A stretch of DNA of 64,000 nt from Bog-756 sp963703145 (GCA_963703145.1 OY969793.1:3162001-3226000); one strand, 5' to 3'; shown: positions 9,339-20,785, counted from the first letter of the stretch. Numbers and translations are program-made. Notes: a model not told the origin generated them from the letters alone.

Positions 9339-10148
9339 ATGGTCAGCATCGACGAAAGCATCCACGTCCTCGTGGTCGAGGACGAAGAGTCCTATCGCGA
9401 GGCCCTGACGTCGGGACTCCGCCGGGAGGGTTTCGTCGTGGCCACGGCGGCCAACGGGTTCGACGCCATCCGCCAGTTCACCGACCACCGGCCCGACATC
9501 GTGTTGTTGGACCTCCTGCTCCCGGGCATGCACGGCATCGAGGTCTGCAAGCGGATGCGGGCCATCGCCCCGGTGCCCATCGTCATGGTCAGTGCCATCG
9601 ACTCCGAGTTGGACGTGGTCCTCGGCCTCGAGTTGGGCGCAGCCGGCTACGTCACCAAGCCGTTCCGGCTCCGCGAGCTGGTAGCTCGCATGCACGCCAT
9701 CCTCCGGCGGGTCTCCCCCCAGATGATGCCGGTCCTGGACCTTGCCGCCTGGGACAACGTGACCTCGGCCGAGGATGCCGACAACCAACGCCCCGACGCC
9801 GCCTTCGGTGCGGTGACCGTCGACTTCGTGCGCCGGGAGGTCACCGTCGACGGCGTCCAGACCCACCTGTCCCGTCGGGAGTTCGACCTACTGGCGGTAC
9901 TGCTCACCCCGGCACGCCGGGTTCGCACCCGTGACGAGCTCATCGACCTGCTGTGGCCCGACCGTTACCTGTCCGACAGCAGGACCCTCGACACCCACGT
10001 CCACCGCCTTCGGTCCAAGCTCGAGCCGGACCCGGCCGAACCCCGCTACATCGTCACGGTGCGGGGCGTGGGCTTCCGGATCGATCCCGACGGGACTCCG
10101 GCGGGACCGGTGACCCGTCGCAGTGTCGATGCCAGCAGTCTCGACTAG
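9339..10148 (+). CDS. PhoB/RegX3-like response regulator, second paralogue
   Basis: A 269-residue OmpR-family regulator. The receiver has VVEDEE (acidic residues 14-16), phospho-acceptor Asp58 in VLLDLLLPGMHG, Ser85 and Lys107 in YVTKPF. After a 40-residue linker comes the winged helix with SRREFDLLAVLL, TLDTHVHRLRSK and GVGFRI. ATG 9339 has GGAGG upstream at 13 nt. It converges on pstB with a 25-bp gap, and no sensor kinase gene is present. Its promoter carries 11-bp Pho-type repeats, so it is probably part of the phosphate response. It may be the pst regulator, with the first paralogue in another branch; this is inference. Confidence 0.9.
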   Translation: MVSIDESIHVLVVEDEESYREALTSGLRREGFVVATAANGFDAIRQFTDHRPDIVLLDLLLPGMHGIEVCKRMRAIAPVPIVMVSAIDSELDVVLGLELGAAGYVTKPFRLRELVARMHAILRRVSPQMMPVLDLAAWDNVTSAEDADNQRPDAAFGAVTVDFVRREVTVDGVQTHLSRREFDLLAVLLTPARRVRTRDELIDLLWPDRYLSDSRTLDTHVHRLRSKLEPDPAEPRYIVTVRGVGFRIDPDGTPAGPVTRRSVDASSLD

Positions 10149-10173
10149 GCCGGTGGGGCCGGACCCGGGCGGC

Positions 10174-11028
10174 TCAGCCGAAGCGGCCGTTGACGTAGTC
10201 GAGCGTCCGGGCGTCACCGGGCTCGCTGAACAGCTTGGCCGTGGAGCCGAACTCAATGAGCTCGCCGGCCTTGTCGTCACCCATCAGCAAGAAGGCACAG
10301 CGATCCGACACCCGCATGGCCTGTTGCATGTTGTGGGTCACGATGATGATGGTCACCCGGTGCTTGAGCTCCCCCACCAACTCCTCGATCCGCTTGGTGG
10401 CTATCGGGTCGAGCGCCGAGGTGGGCTCGTCCATCAAGAGGACCTCGGGCTCCACCGCCAGGGCGCGGGCGATGCAGAGGCGCTGCTGCTCACCGCCCGA
10501 CAGGGTGCTGGCGTGCGCCTTCAGGCGGTCACGGACGCTGTCCCACAGGGCGGCGGCGGTAAGGGCGGACTCGGCGGCCTCGTCGAGCAGGGCCTTCTTG
10601 CGGACGCCGTTGAACTTGAGGCCGGCCACGGTGTTCTCGTAGATGCTCATGGTCGGGAAGGGGTTCGGCCGCTGGAAGACCATGCCCACCCGGCTGCGGA
10701 GGAGGGTGGCGTCGGTGGAGGAGGCGTTGACGTTGGTGTCGCCCAGCATGATGCTGCCGGTCACCTTGGCCGTCCGCACCGTGTCGTGCATCCGGTTGAG
10801 GGCACGCAGCAGCGTCGTCTTGCCCGAGCCCGAAGGCCCGATCAGCGCGGTGATCTCCCCCTCGTGGACGTCGAAGGAGACGTCGCGGACCGCATTGCGG
10901 CCGGCGAACGCCACCGACACGTCGTCGAGGCGCATGACCGGAGCACCGGTGGGCGGGTTGACCAGTACCTGGGCGGTGTTCAAGGAGATCTCTCCAGTGA
11001 CTGAGGGTGCGGAGGTGGGTTCGATCAT
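10174..11028 (-). CDS. pstB: Phosphate ABC transporter ATP-binding protein
   Basis: A 284-residue ATPase of the high-affinity phosphate importer. Walker A GPSGSGKT (64-71), the PstB-typical FQRPNPFPTMSIYENT, the signature LSGGEQQRLCIARALA and Walker B VLLMDEPTSALDP are all intact. It starts at ATG 11028, overlapping the pstA stop by 4 bp, and is the last gene of pstS-C-A-B. No phoU follows, which is unusual but seen in some actinobacteria. About 30 residues precede the ABC domain, a short N-terminal extension. Confidence 0.96.
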   Translation of the reverse strand: MIEPTSAPSVTGEISLNTAQVLVNPPTGAPVMRLDDVSVAFAGRNAVRDVSFDVHEGEITALIGPSGSGKTTLLRALNRMHDTVRTAKVTGSIMLGDTNVNASSTDATLLRSRVGMVFQRPNPFPTMSIYENTVAGLKFNGVRKKALLDEAAESALTAAALWDSVRDRLKAHASTLSGGEQQRLCIARALAVEPEVLLMDEPTSALDPIATKRIEELVGELKHRVTIIIVTHNMQQAMRVSDRCAFLLMGDDKAGELIEFGSTAKLFSEPGDARTLDYVNGRFG

Positions 11029-11945
11029 CGTTTCTCCCTTTGGAGGACTGCGGCGAGGATCCGGCTGCCGACGCTGAGGGTCAGGACCACCACCATGAGT
11101 AGGAGGGCTGCCCCCCAGGCGATCTGGATGAGGTCGGCATACGGCTGGCTGCTGTTGTTGTAGATGACGAGCGGAAGGGCATCCATGGGCTTGGTCGGGT
11201 TCCACTGGAGGTACTGGTTGCCGAAGATGGTGAGCAGGAGCGGAGCGGTCTCCCCGAGCCCCCGGGCTACGGCCAGGAGCACACCGGTCACGATGCCGGG
11301 CAGGGCGGCCGGGACCACCACCTTGCGGGCCACGGTGGAGCGGCGGGCCCCGAGGGCCAGGGCCGCCTCGTTGAGGCTGCGGGGCACACCCCGAATGGCC
11401 GTCTCGCCGGCGCGCATGATCACCGGCAGCATGATGATGCCGATGGCGAAGGCGCCGGCCAGCGCGCTGTAGTGGCCGTTCGACACGGTGATCACGATGG
11501 CGATGTAGCCGAAGATGCCGATGGTGATGGACGGGACACCGGACATCACATCGGCCGTGAAGCGGATGGCGGCGGCGATCCGGCCGTCGGACTCGGCGAG
11601 GAACAGCCCACAGAGCAGGCCGACCGGCACGGTCACCGCGGTGGCCACGAAGCCGATGATGGCGGTGCCGACGATGGCGTTCCACACGCCGCCCCCGGGG
11701 ATGCCCTCGGGGTAGGTGGAGTGGGTGAAGAAGTCCACGCTCCAGGCCGGCAGCCCCTTGATCACCACGTAGGCCACGACTGCAACGAGGGGGACGATGG
11801 CGATGCCCAGGAACAGCCAGCAGATCGCGATGGCGATCTTGGAGTAGTTCTTGCGACGATTGAGCGATGACGCAGCCTGGCTCTGGATGATCCTGCGGCG
11901 CTCGAGGATCGGGTCCGAGGACGAGTCGAAGGTGAGCGTGGTCAT
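11025..11945 (-). CDS. pstA: Phosphate ABC transporter permease PstA
   Basis: A 306-residue inner-membrane permease. About six membrane spans follow a basic N-terminus with NRRKNYSKIA. The family features EGIPGGGVWNAIVGT and the ABC-coupling loop EAALALGARRSTVARKVVVPAALPG (given here as EAALALGARRSTVARKV) are visible. ATG 11945 overlaps the pstC stop as ATGA, and its own stop overlaps the pstB start. It forms the channel with PstC. Confidence 0.95.
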   Translation of the reverse strand: MTTLTFDSSSDPILERRRIIQSQAASSLNRRKNYSKIAIAICWLFLGIAIVPLVAVVAYVVIKGLPAWSVDFFTHSTYPEGIPGGGVWNAIVGTAIIGFVATAVTVPVGLLCGLFLAESDGRIAAAIRFTADVMSGVPSITIGIFGYIAIVITVSNGHYSALAGAFAIGIIMLPVIMRAGETAIRGVPRSLNEAALALGARRSTVARKVVVPAALPGIVTGVLLAVARGLGETAPLLLTIFGNQYLQWNPTKPMDALPLVIYNNSSQPYADLIQIAWGAALLLMVVVLTLSVGSRILAAVLQREKR

Positions 11946-12943
11946 ATGAGGCCACCGCCACCGATGACGGCAGTCCCGGACTGGAAGACCGCGCTCTTGG
12001 ACGCTCCGGTCCTGGAGACCAGCACCCGGGCGGCGGCGTTGACTGCCACACCGATCACCAACAGCACCAGGCCGGCGCCGAAGAGCGCGCTCAACTCAGT
12101 GCCCGTGGCTTCGCCAAAGTTGTTGACGATCAGGGAGGGCAGGGTGGCGGCCGGGGACTTGATCGAGTGGGCGATGTAGGGAGAGTTGCCGATGACCAGC
12201 GCCACCGCCACGGTCTCGCCCAGGGCGCGACCCGTGGCCAGGGTGAAGGCCCCGAGCAGGCCGGTGCGGGCGCCGGGCACCACGACGCTCCGCAGCACCT
12301 GCCACCGGGTGGCGCCGAGGGCCATGGCCCCTTCGACCTGCTCGTTGGGGACCACGGCGAGCACGTCACGAGAGATGGCAACCATGGTGGGCAGGATCAT
12401 CACGAACAAGATGGTGCCGGCCAACAGCAGGCCCACCCCCTCGTTGGGCCCGTTGAACAGTCCCGTCCACCCGAGCACCGACGTCAGGAAAGGCTCCACG
12501 TGGTCACGGAACAGCGGGGCCAGCACGATCAGGCCCCAGAGCCCGTAGACGACGCTCGGCACCGCGGCGAGCAGCTCCACGGTGGTGGACAGCGACGCCC
12601 GCATGCGGTGAGGAACCAGGTAGGCCAGGGACAACGCGGTGCCGAGCCCGATGGGCACGGCCAGCACCAGGGCGATGGCCGTGGTTTCGAGGGTCCCGAG
12701 GATGAATGGGAGGAGGCCGAACTTCCCGTGGCTCGGGTCCCATGTCTTCTGGACGATCCAGGAGAAGCCGAGCGTCGAGAAGGCCGGCTGGGCCTTTTGG
12801 ATGATGGCCACCAGGAACCACACCACGAGGCCCACGAAGATGGCCGCCACGCCGCCGAGGAGGGCGCGGTAGACCGAGTTGGGGAGCGCGAAGCGCCCAC
12901 CTCGTCCCATGCTCCTCCCCAGCGGTGTCTCGACAGTGGTCAC
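11942..12943 (-). CDS. pstC: Phosphate ABC transporter permease PstC
   Basis: A 333-residue permease with six or so membrane spans. Features include FGLLPFILGTLETTAIAL, AVPSVVYGLWG and the coupling loop AMALGATRWQVLRSVVVPG. The start is GTG 12943, which has GAGGGG about 12 nt upstream; the gap to the pstS stop is 46 bp. It pairs with PstA. Confidence 0.95.
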   Translation of the reverse strand: MTTVETPLGRSMGRGGRFALPNSVYRALLGGVAAIFVGLVVWFLVAIIQKAQPAFSTLGFSWIVQKTWDPSHGKFGLLPFILGTLETTAIALVLAVPIGLGTALSLAYLVPHRMRASLSTTVELLAAVPSVVYGLWGLIVLAPLFRDHVEPFLTSVLGWTGLFNGPNEGVGLLLAGTILFVMILPTMVAISRDVLAVVPNEQVEGAMALGATRWQVLRSVVVPGARTGLLGAFTLATGRALGETVAVALVIGNSPYIAHSIKSPAATLPSLIVNNFGEATGTELSALFGAGLVLLVIGVAVNAAARVLVSRTGASKSAVFQSGTAVIGGGGLI

Positions 12944-12989
12944 CGTTGTCGTCAGCCCCTCGTCACGATGATGCTCGGCCCCGGTCCGT

Positions 12990-14189
12990 TCACTTCGTCA
13001 GCAGGACCTGTCCGCTGGGCCCGGTGACCGTGAGCAGCTGCGTGCGCACCTGGTTCTGCACGGCGGGGGGCAGCGGAACGTAGTCCAGCGAGGCGGCCAG
13101 GTCCTGTCCGCCGCCGGTGTGGGTGGTCCAGTCCAGGACCTTCACGACGCCGGCGCCGGTGCTGGCACTGGTCTGCTTCTGGAGCAGGATGGCCCACGAG
13201 TAGCCCGAGATCGGGTAGCTGGTGGCACCGGGCTCATTGACGATGGAGAAGTCGGTCGGTGTGACGTTGACCTTCTGGTCGGCGTCGGCGGCAACCGAAT
13301 TGAGTGACGGGATGACGAACGCCCCGGCGGCATTCTTCACGGCCGCGTAGGTGAAGTTGTTCTGGATGGCGTAGGCCAGCTCGACGTACCCGATGGAATA
13401 CGGCGTGGATTTGATGCTGCCGGCCACACCCGAGTTCTTCGGCGTCTGCACCGCTCCCGTCGGCCAGGCGATGGTCTTGCTCGTCCCGAGCGTCCACGCC
13501 GTTCCGGCCGCCTTGGCCAGGTAGTCGGTGAAGATGTAGGTCGTCCCCGAGCTGTCGGCACGCACTTCAGGCACGATGGCGTTGGACGGGAGGGTGGTCC
13601 CCGGGTTCAGTGCCTTGATCGGCGCGGCGTCCCAGGTCTTGATGGTCCCGTCGAAGATGCCGGCGATGGTGGTGGCGTCCAGCCGGACCCGCCGGGTCAC
13701 CCCGGGAAGGTTGTAGGAGAGGGACACGCCACCGAGGGTGTCCGGGACCTGGATCACCGTGCCGGACGAGGCCGGCACCTTGGCCAGGTCCGAGGCGGAC
13801 ATCGGCACGTCGGAAGCGGCGAAATTCACCGTTCCGGCCTCGAACGAGGTGATGCCGGCGCCACTCCCCACGCCCTGGAAGTTCACCTGCAGCCCGGTGT
13901 TCTTCGAGGTGTAGGTGAAGAAGGCCTTGGTGAAGAAGGGCTGGACGAACGTCGAGCCCGCCGCGTTCAGGGTGCCCGACGGCGCCTGGAGGTCGGCCTT
14001 CAGGTACGCGGCGTTGTCGCCGGTCAGCTTGCCGCCGGGAGGGGCGGTCGTGGTGGTGGTCGTCGCTGGGGTGGATGACGAGCTGCAGGCGGCCAGCAGC
14101 ACGCCGGCGCCAGCCAGCCCGAGGGCCAGAATCCGCCTCGTCGTGCGCCGATTGCCCGACTTCGTCCGACCGGTCGTGTCCGAATGCAC
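12990..14189 (-). CDS. pstS: Phosphate-binding lipoprotein PstS
   Basis: A 399-residue periplasm-side phosphate-binding protein. A lipoprotein signal peptide ends in the lipobox LAAC with Cys35. A Thr-rich linker follows, then the ligand-binding fold with LNAAGSTFVQPFF, GVGSGAGITSFEAG, ASDVPMSASDL and VRADSSGTTYIF. I place the start at GTG 14189, which has GGAGGT ten nt upstream. An in-frame ATG at 14294 would lie inside the Pho-box repeats and upstream of the predicted transcription start, so it is rejected. First gene of pstSCAB; phosphate-starvation control is indicated by the upstream repeats. Confidence 0.95.
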   Translation of the reverse strand: MHSDTTGRTKSGNRRTTRRILALGLAGAGVLLAACSSSSTPATTTTTTAPPGGKLTGDNAAYLKADLQAPSGTLNAAGSTFVQPFFTKAFFTYTSKNTGLQVNFQGVGSGAGITSFEAGTVNFAASDVPMSASDLAKVPASSGTVIQVPDTLGGVSLSYNLPGVTRRVRLDATTIAGIFDGTIKTWDAAPIKALNPGTTLPSNAIVPEVRADSSGTTYIFTDYLAKAAGTAWTLGTSKTIAWPTGAVQTPKNSGVAGSIKSTPYSIGYVELAYAIQNNFTYAAVKNAAGAFVIPSLNSVAADADQKVNVTPTDFSIVNEPGATSYPISGYSWAILLQKQTSASTGAGVVKVLDWTTHTGGGQDLAASLDYVPLPPAVQNQVRTQLLTVTGPSGQVLLTK

Positions 14190-14268
14190 TGGTGTCGTTA
14201 CCTCCGTTGGAGTGGTCCGCCCGGCCCGGTATCGGCCGTGGGCAGGGTGCAGTTGGCACCCAGCTGCG

Positions 14269-14323
14269 ACAGTACCGATCGGAGGTGAACGCATGGCAAA
14301 CCCCGGGTGAACGAAGCACGAAC
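14269..14323 (-). promoter_or_regulatory. Pho box and promoter of pstSCAB
   Basis: Four tandem 11-bp units, read on the minus strand: GTTCGTGCTTC (14323-14313), GTTCACCCGGG (14312-14302), GTTTGCCATGC (14301-14291) and GTTCACCTCCG (14290-14280). After 5 bp comes TACTGT (14274-14269), a TANNNT -10. This is the layout expected of a PhoP-type operator that replaces the -35. Predicted leader to the GTG start is about 73 nt. Confidence 0.85.
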
Positions 14324-14410
14324 ATCAGATGCTCTTGTGATGAACCACGAAGCGTGGTCGTCGATTGGGCATCCAGGGCCCTGTCCAGGGGGTTCGAGCC
14401 GACCCGGTGG

Positions 14411-16204
14411 TCACCCGACCGTCGAGCCGACATCACCCTCGTGCTCGTGTCGCAGCACCCGGAGGAGCTCCTCGTAGGGACCGAGAAGGTAGGCCTGGTC
14501 GCCCGGGGCGAACCGGGTGTCCCGCCGGGGTGGGTGCTCCAGTCGACCGCCGTCGGCGGCCCGGCTGAGGGCGATGACCCGGGTCTGGGCCGGCAGGTCG
14601 ACCATGGCCAGTCCGTCGAGACCTCGCCCCGGGGCCACCGTGAGCCTCCCCACCAGGAAGGGCTGGGTGCCCACGGTGAACGAGCCCAGGATGTCGAGGC
14701 CCAGGGCGGCACCGACGAATCGGGGGGCGGCCAGGGCCGAGGTGGAACGCACGTGGCGGAAGTCGAAGTGGTGCTCGACGGTGTGGCCCAGGTCGCGGTC
14801 GAAGACCCGGAGCACCACCGGGACCCCGGCCCACCGGTCGCCCAGGTAGTCGCGGACTGCCAGGCCGGTCTCGATGTTGGTGAGGTCGTCACTGGTCAGG
14901 ACGGCCACCGCCGAGGCCGAGTGGACGTTGGCGTCCTCCAGGGTCTGGCGCTGAGTCGAGTCGGCGATGAGCACGGGGGCTCCCAGGGCACGCGCCTGGT
15001 TCAGGTACCGATTGTTCTCGTTCCGCTCGACGACCACGACCTCCCGGCCCTCGGCCTGCAACCCCTCGAGGACCCGGATCCCCACCGAGCCCAACCCGAT
15101 GACCACCACGTGGCCCTCGAGTCCCACCAGCTGCTGGCGGCCCAGCGACTGCTCGATGCGCCACGAGACCAGGACGTTGGTGATGAGGGCGAACACCGTG
15201 GTGAGCAGGGTGGCGCCACCGGCGATCAGGATGATCCCGAAGACCTCGAGGGCGTTGGACTGGTTGGAGAACGAGAAGTCGCCAAACCCCACCGTGGAAA
15301 TGGTCTCAACGGTGAAGTAGAGCGCGGTCAGCGTGGTCATGTGCCCGCCCCCCGGAAGGCGATAGGCCAGCCGGAGGATGATGGTCGACAGCGCGATCAG
15401 GCTGAAGGCGGCCACCATGGCGAAGCGGAGGGCACTGTTGTCCTCGGATCCGAGGACCGAACGGATCCGCCGTACGACGCCCCGTCCGCTCGGGTGGCGT
15501 GGGCGCAACCCCGAGCCGTCGTCATCGCCCGATTTGGGCACCAGGTCGGCGGACTCCAGCTCCTCGGCGGTCCCGAGCACGGTGACCTCGTCCCCGATGG
15601 ACACCATGTGGTCACGACCCGGGCAGGCCACCGTCGGTGAGCCGTCAGCCGGCACCACGGCGATGGGGGCCAGCGCGCCGAACAGGGCGCGCAGGGACGC
15701 GTACCGGGCCACCTCCACCTCCGAGGTGATGAACCGGGTCCCTCCGAGCTCGATCTGGTACGAGTCGCTCCCCAGACAGGCCTCCACGATGGAGGGGGCG
15801 GCGAGGGCTGCGACGTCCAGCACGGTGCCCGGGCCTGTCACCTGGGTCACCGCCGCCCCCACGGCGGCATTGGCCAACTGCACGACGACCCGGATGTCCG
15901 GTCGCATCTCGCTGACCAGCAGGGCCGTCTCCAGCGTCTCGACCTCGCTGCGCTCGGCGCACACCACCGCACGGGCCGTGGACAGCCCAGCCTGGTCCAG
16001 GATGCCGCCGATCCTCGGGCTGCCCACGATGAAGGGGATGTCCCAGGCCTCGACGATGCGCACCAGCCGCGGCTCGGGCACCTCGTCCACCACCACCACC
16101 GCCACGCCGGCCTGGTGGAGCTGTTCGACCATCCGGAGGCCGACACCCTGGAGGCCACACACGATGACGTGGCCCTCCCAGTGCCGAGCCGGGGACTGAT
16201 CCAT
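14411..16204 (-). CDS. Potassium channel protein with N- and C-terminal RCK (TrkA) domains
   Basis: A 597-residue protein with an RCK-pore-RCK order. The first NAD-binding RCK begins GHVIVCGLQGVG (11-22). A membrane span at about 259-281, the K+ selectivity filter TVGFGD (304-309) and a second span at about 319-347 form a two-helix pore. A second RCK starts GHVVVIGLGSVG (364-375) and ends in a TrkA-C-like domain. RCK domains gate K+ flow in response to ligands. The start is uncertain: ATG 16204 is used, but GTG 16207 or GTG 16222 are possible. It is divergent from lon. A very long minus-strand reading frame extends upstream through lon, but that part is a shadow. Confidence 0.88.
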   Translation of the reverse strand: MDQSPARHWEGHVIVCGLQGVGLRMVEQLHQAGVAVVVVDEVPEPRLVRIVEAWDIPFIVGSPRIGGILDQAGLSTARAVVCAERSEVETLETALLVSEMRPDIRVVVQLANAAVGAAVTQVTGPGTVLDVAALAAPSIVEACLGSDSYQIELGGTRFITSEVEVARYASLRALFGALAPIAVVPADGSPTVACPGRDHMVSIGDEVTVLGTAEELESADLVPKSGDDDGSGLRPRHPSGRGVVRRIRSVLGSEDNSALRFAMVAAFSLIALSTIILRLAYRLPGGGHMTTLTALYFTVETISTVGFGDFSFSNQSNALEVFGIILIAGGATLLTTVFALITNVLVSWRIEQSLGRQQLVGLEGHVVVIGLGSVGIRVLEGLQAEGREVVVVERNENNRYLNQARALGAPVLIADSTQRQTLEDANVHSASAVAVLTSDDLTNIETGLAVRDYLGDRWAGVPVVLRVFDRDLGHTVEHHFDFRHVRSTSALAAPRFVGAALGLDILGSFTVGTQPFLVGRLTVAPGRGLDGLAMVDLPAQTRVIALSRAADGGRLEHPPRRDTRFAPGDQAYLLGPYEELLRVLRHEHEGDVGSTVG

Positions 16205-16387
16205 CACCTCATGGTGCCCCACCAGCGTTTCTTCAGGATTGCCGGAGTGTTTCGGGCAGGTGCACACGGCGGAGGCGGCGTTCCGAACCGATGCCGGGTG
16301 GGCCTCCGGCAGGGGTCCCAGGGGAATACACGTTCGATTTTTCTGTTGACCACCTGACACGCCGTAGTGGCGACCCATGGAGGAATG

Positions 16388-18754
<2,367 letters not shown>

Positions 18755-18759
18755 GGGGG

Positions 18760-19680
18760 TTACACCTCGGTCAGGTAGTCCTCCAGGATCCGGGCCAGCT
18801 CGACGGGCTGGTCCCCCTGGATGCTGTGCCCGGCGTCGGCCACGGTGATCACCCGATCATCGGGCCGGCGCCGGCGGAACTCGGCCTCGTCGGCATCGTC
18901 GACCACCGGGGAGAGCGTGCCCCGGACCAGCAGCACCGGGGCGGGGATGCCCTCCAGCGCGTCCCACAGCGGGCCGAAGTTCACCGACCCGACGTGCATG
19001 CCGCTCGACCCGGCGGGTCGGCCGAGCTGATGGCGCCAGGTCCACGTGCCGTCCTCGCGCTGGACCGAGTTGTGCAGGACGCCCCGCCGCAGTGAGGACT
19101 CCGACCGGGTGGGGTTGAACTGGATGGTGCGCTCGAGGATCTCGTCGAACGAGGCGAAGGACTCGGGCCCGGCCAGGAAGGCCGCGATGTCCGAGCTCTT
19201 CTCACTGGTCACCCCCGGGGTGATGTCGATGAGGGCCAGCTTGGCCACAAGGTCGGGGTGGGCCGAGGCCAGGGCGATCGAGGTCGCACCACCGAGGGAC
19301 ATCCCCACCACGAGGCGGGCCGTCGGGGCCAGCGCGCCGATCACCGCGGCGAGGTCCTCGGCCATGGCCTGCGGGTCCAGGACCCGTGCGTCGCCCGGCC
19401 AGTCGGAGTGGCCGTGGCCCGGCAGATCGATGGCCACCAGTGGACGGCCGAGGGCCAGTGCCACCGTGTCCCAGGTGTGGGCGTTCTGGCCCCCGCCGTG
19501 GATCAGCACCAGTTCGGGTGCCGCCGCTCCCCACACCAGCACGCTGATCCGGCGTCCCGGCGCGACCTCCACGGACTCCCGCCGCACCTGAGGCGGGCCG
19601 GCCCACGCCAGGCCGGCCTCGCTGGCGTTCTCCTCGAACAGTGAGAACTCGTCGTAGTGCTGGGGAGCAGAGGGGGTCAT
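18760..19680 (-). CDS. Alpha/beta hydrolase (serine nucleophile)
   Basis: A 306-residue hydrolase. HGGGQNAHTWD (61-71) forms the oxyanion region, GMSLGG carries nucleophile Ser128, and DAGHSIQGDQP near the C-terminus gives the catalytic His. No signal peptide. Its ATG overlaps the stop of the F420-type oxidoreductase gene upstream (ATGA), so the two form an operon; it converges on lon with a 5-bp gap. Substrate unknown; esters or C-C bonds are both possible in this fold. Confidence 0.88.
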   Translation of the reverse strand: MTPSAPQHYDEFSLFEENASEAGLAWAGPPQVRRESVEVAPGRRISVLVWGAAAPELVLIHGGGQNAHTWDTVALALGRPLVAIDLPGHGHSDWPGDARVLDPQAMAEDLAAVIGALAPTARLVVGMSLGGATSIALASAHPDLVAKLALIDITPGVTSEKSSDIAAFLAGPESFASFDEILERTIQFNPTRSESSLRRGVLHNSVQREDGTWTWRHQLGRPAGSSGMHVGSVNFGPLWDALEGIPAPVLLVRGTLSPVVDDADEAEFRRRRPDDRVITVADAGHSIQGDQPVELARILEDYLTEV

Positions 19681-20714
19681 GGCGTCGTCACTCCGGTCCG
19701 ATCGGAGGGAAGGGCACGCAGGGCGTCGACCATCTCGCCGAGCGTCTGCTCAGCGATCAGGTAGGGGGTGTAGAACCCGACGCGCTCGACCAGTCCCCCG
19801 AACCGGTCGGCGATGGTGGCGGCCACCTCCGAGGGCGAGCCCACCGCGGCCAGCGCGCCGAGCATGGTGTCATCGATCATCCCGGGCATCTCCTCCCACC
19901 GTCCGGACTTGGAGAGTGTATTGAGTTCGGGCTGCAGGTCGGCCCACCCCTCGACCTCCAGCACCGGGCGGTACGCCGGAGTCGAGGCATAGAACGACAG
20001 GAGCCATCGGCCGGCCGTCCGGGCCGCCTCCAACTCGGCCTCGTCCCGGCCACAGCACACGATCACCTCACCGGTCACGGTGAGCTCCGAGCGCTTCCGA
20101 CCCGACCGGGCCAGACCTTCCTCGATGGCCGGGAGGGTGCGCTCCCGAAAGTGCGCTGCGGTGTTGAACGGCATGACCAGTAGGCCGTCGGCGACCTCGG
20201 CGGCCAGGCGCACCATCTGCGGGCCGAGGCCCCCGATGGCGATGGGGGGCAGGCCGAAGGGGTTGGGGCCGGGATTGAACATGGGCGGCATCAGGGTGTG
20301 GGTGCTGAACTCACCGTGGAAGTCGAGTCGCTCACCGGTCTCCCACGTGGCGAAGATGGCCCGGAGAGCGCCGACCATCTCGCGCATACGGGCAATGGGA
20401 CGCTCGAAGGCGGCGCCGTAGCGCTTCTCGATCTGGGCACGGATCTGTGACCCGAGTCCCAGGGTGAACCGGCCCTCCGACAGGAGCTGGAGATCGTAGG
20501 CCTGATGGGCCAGCTGGACCGGATTGCGGGGGAAGGCGATGGCGACGTTGGTGGCCAGCTCGAGAGACGTGGTGGATCCCGCCGCCAGCACCAAGGGCAT
20601 GAAGACGTCGTGGGGTCCCTCGAAGGTGAACACGCCGTCCACCCCGAGACCCTCGAGTCGTCGGGCCTGCCCGGGGGCCTCCTTGAGGCCCGACAGCATG
20701 GTGTCGATCTTCAT
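19677..20714 (-). CDS. LLM-class F420-dependent oxidoreductase
   Basis: A 345-residue luciferase-like monooxygenase-fold protein. LGVDGVFTFEGPHDVFMP, ELATNVAIAFPRNP, GRFTLGLGSQ and RMREMVGALR are typical of the F420-using branch, and it resembles the MSMEG_2256-type subfamily. These enzymes use reduced F420 to reduce or oxidise various substrates, often in lipid or xenobiotic catabolism. I choose ATG 20714, because upstream in-frame ATGs would add an atypical Pro-rich segment. It is divergent from the CoA-transferase and co-transcribed with the hydrolase downstream. Cofactor use is inferred from family resemblance. Confidence 0.87.
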   Translation of the reverse strand: MKIDTMLSGLKEAPGQARRLEGLGVDGVFTFEGPHDVFMPLVLAAGSTTSLELATNVAIAFPRNPVQLAHQAYDLQLLSEGRFTLGLGSQIRAQIEKRYGAAFERPIARMREMVGALRAIFATWETGERLDFHGEFSTHTLMPPMFNPGPNPFGLPPIAIGGLGPQMVRLAAEVADGLLVMPFNTAAHFRERTLPAIEEGLARSGRKRSELTVTGEVIVCCGRDEAELEAARTAGRWLLSFYASTPAYRPVLEVEGWADLQPELNTLSKSGRWEEMPGMIDDTMLGALAAVGSPSEVAATIADRFGGLVERVGFYTPYLIAEQTLGEMVDALRALPSDRTGVTTP

Positions 20715-20785
20715 GGCCCCATGCTTCCACGCCCCCGGGCCGGGCACGGTGGGCGGGACGGTGACCGTGCCCGCAGGCGGTCGAT

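Noticed and set aside
10149..10173. GC-rich 25-bp gap between the second regulator and pstB as a terminator
   Set aside because: Only a weak GGG/CCC pairing can be drawn; too little to call.
14292..14294. ATG 14294 as the pstS start
   Set aside because: It lies inside the Pho-box repeats and before the predicted transcription start; GTG 14189 has a good Shine-Dalgarno and a normal lipoprotein signal follows.
16205..16387. Heat-shock operator upstream of lon
   Set aside because: No HAIR or CIRCE inverted repeat is present in the 183-bp gap.
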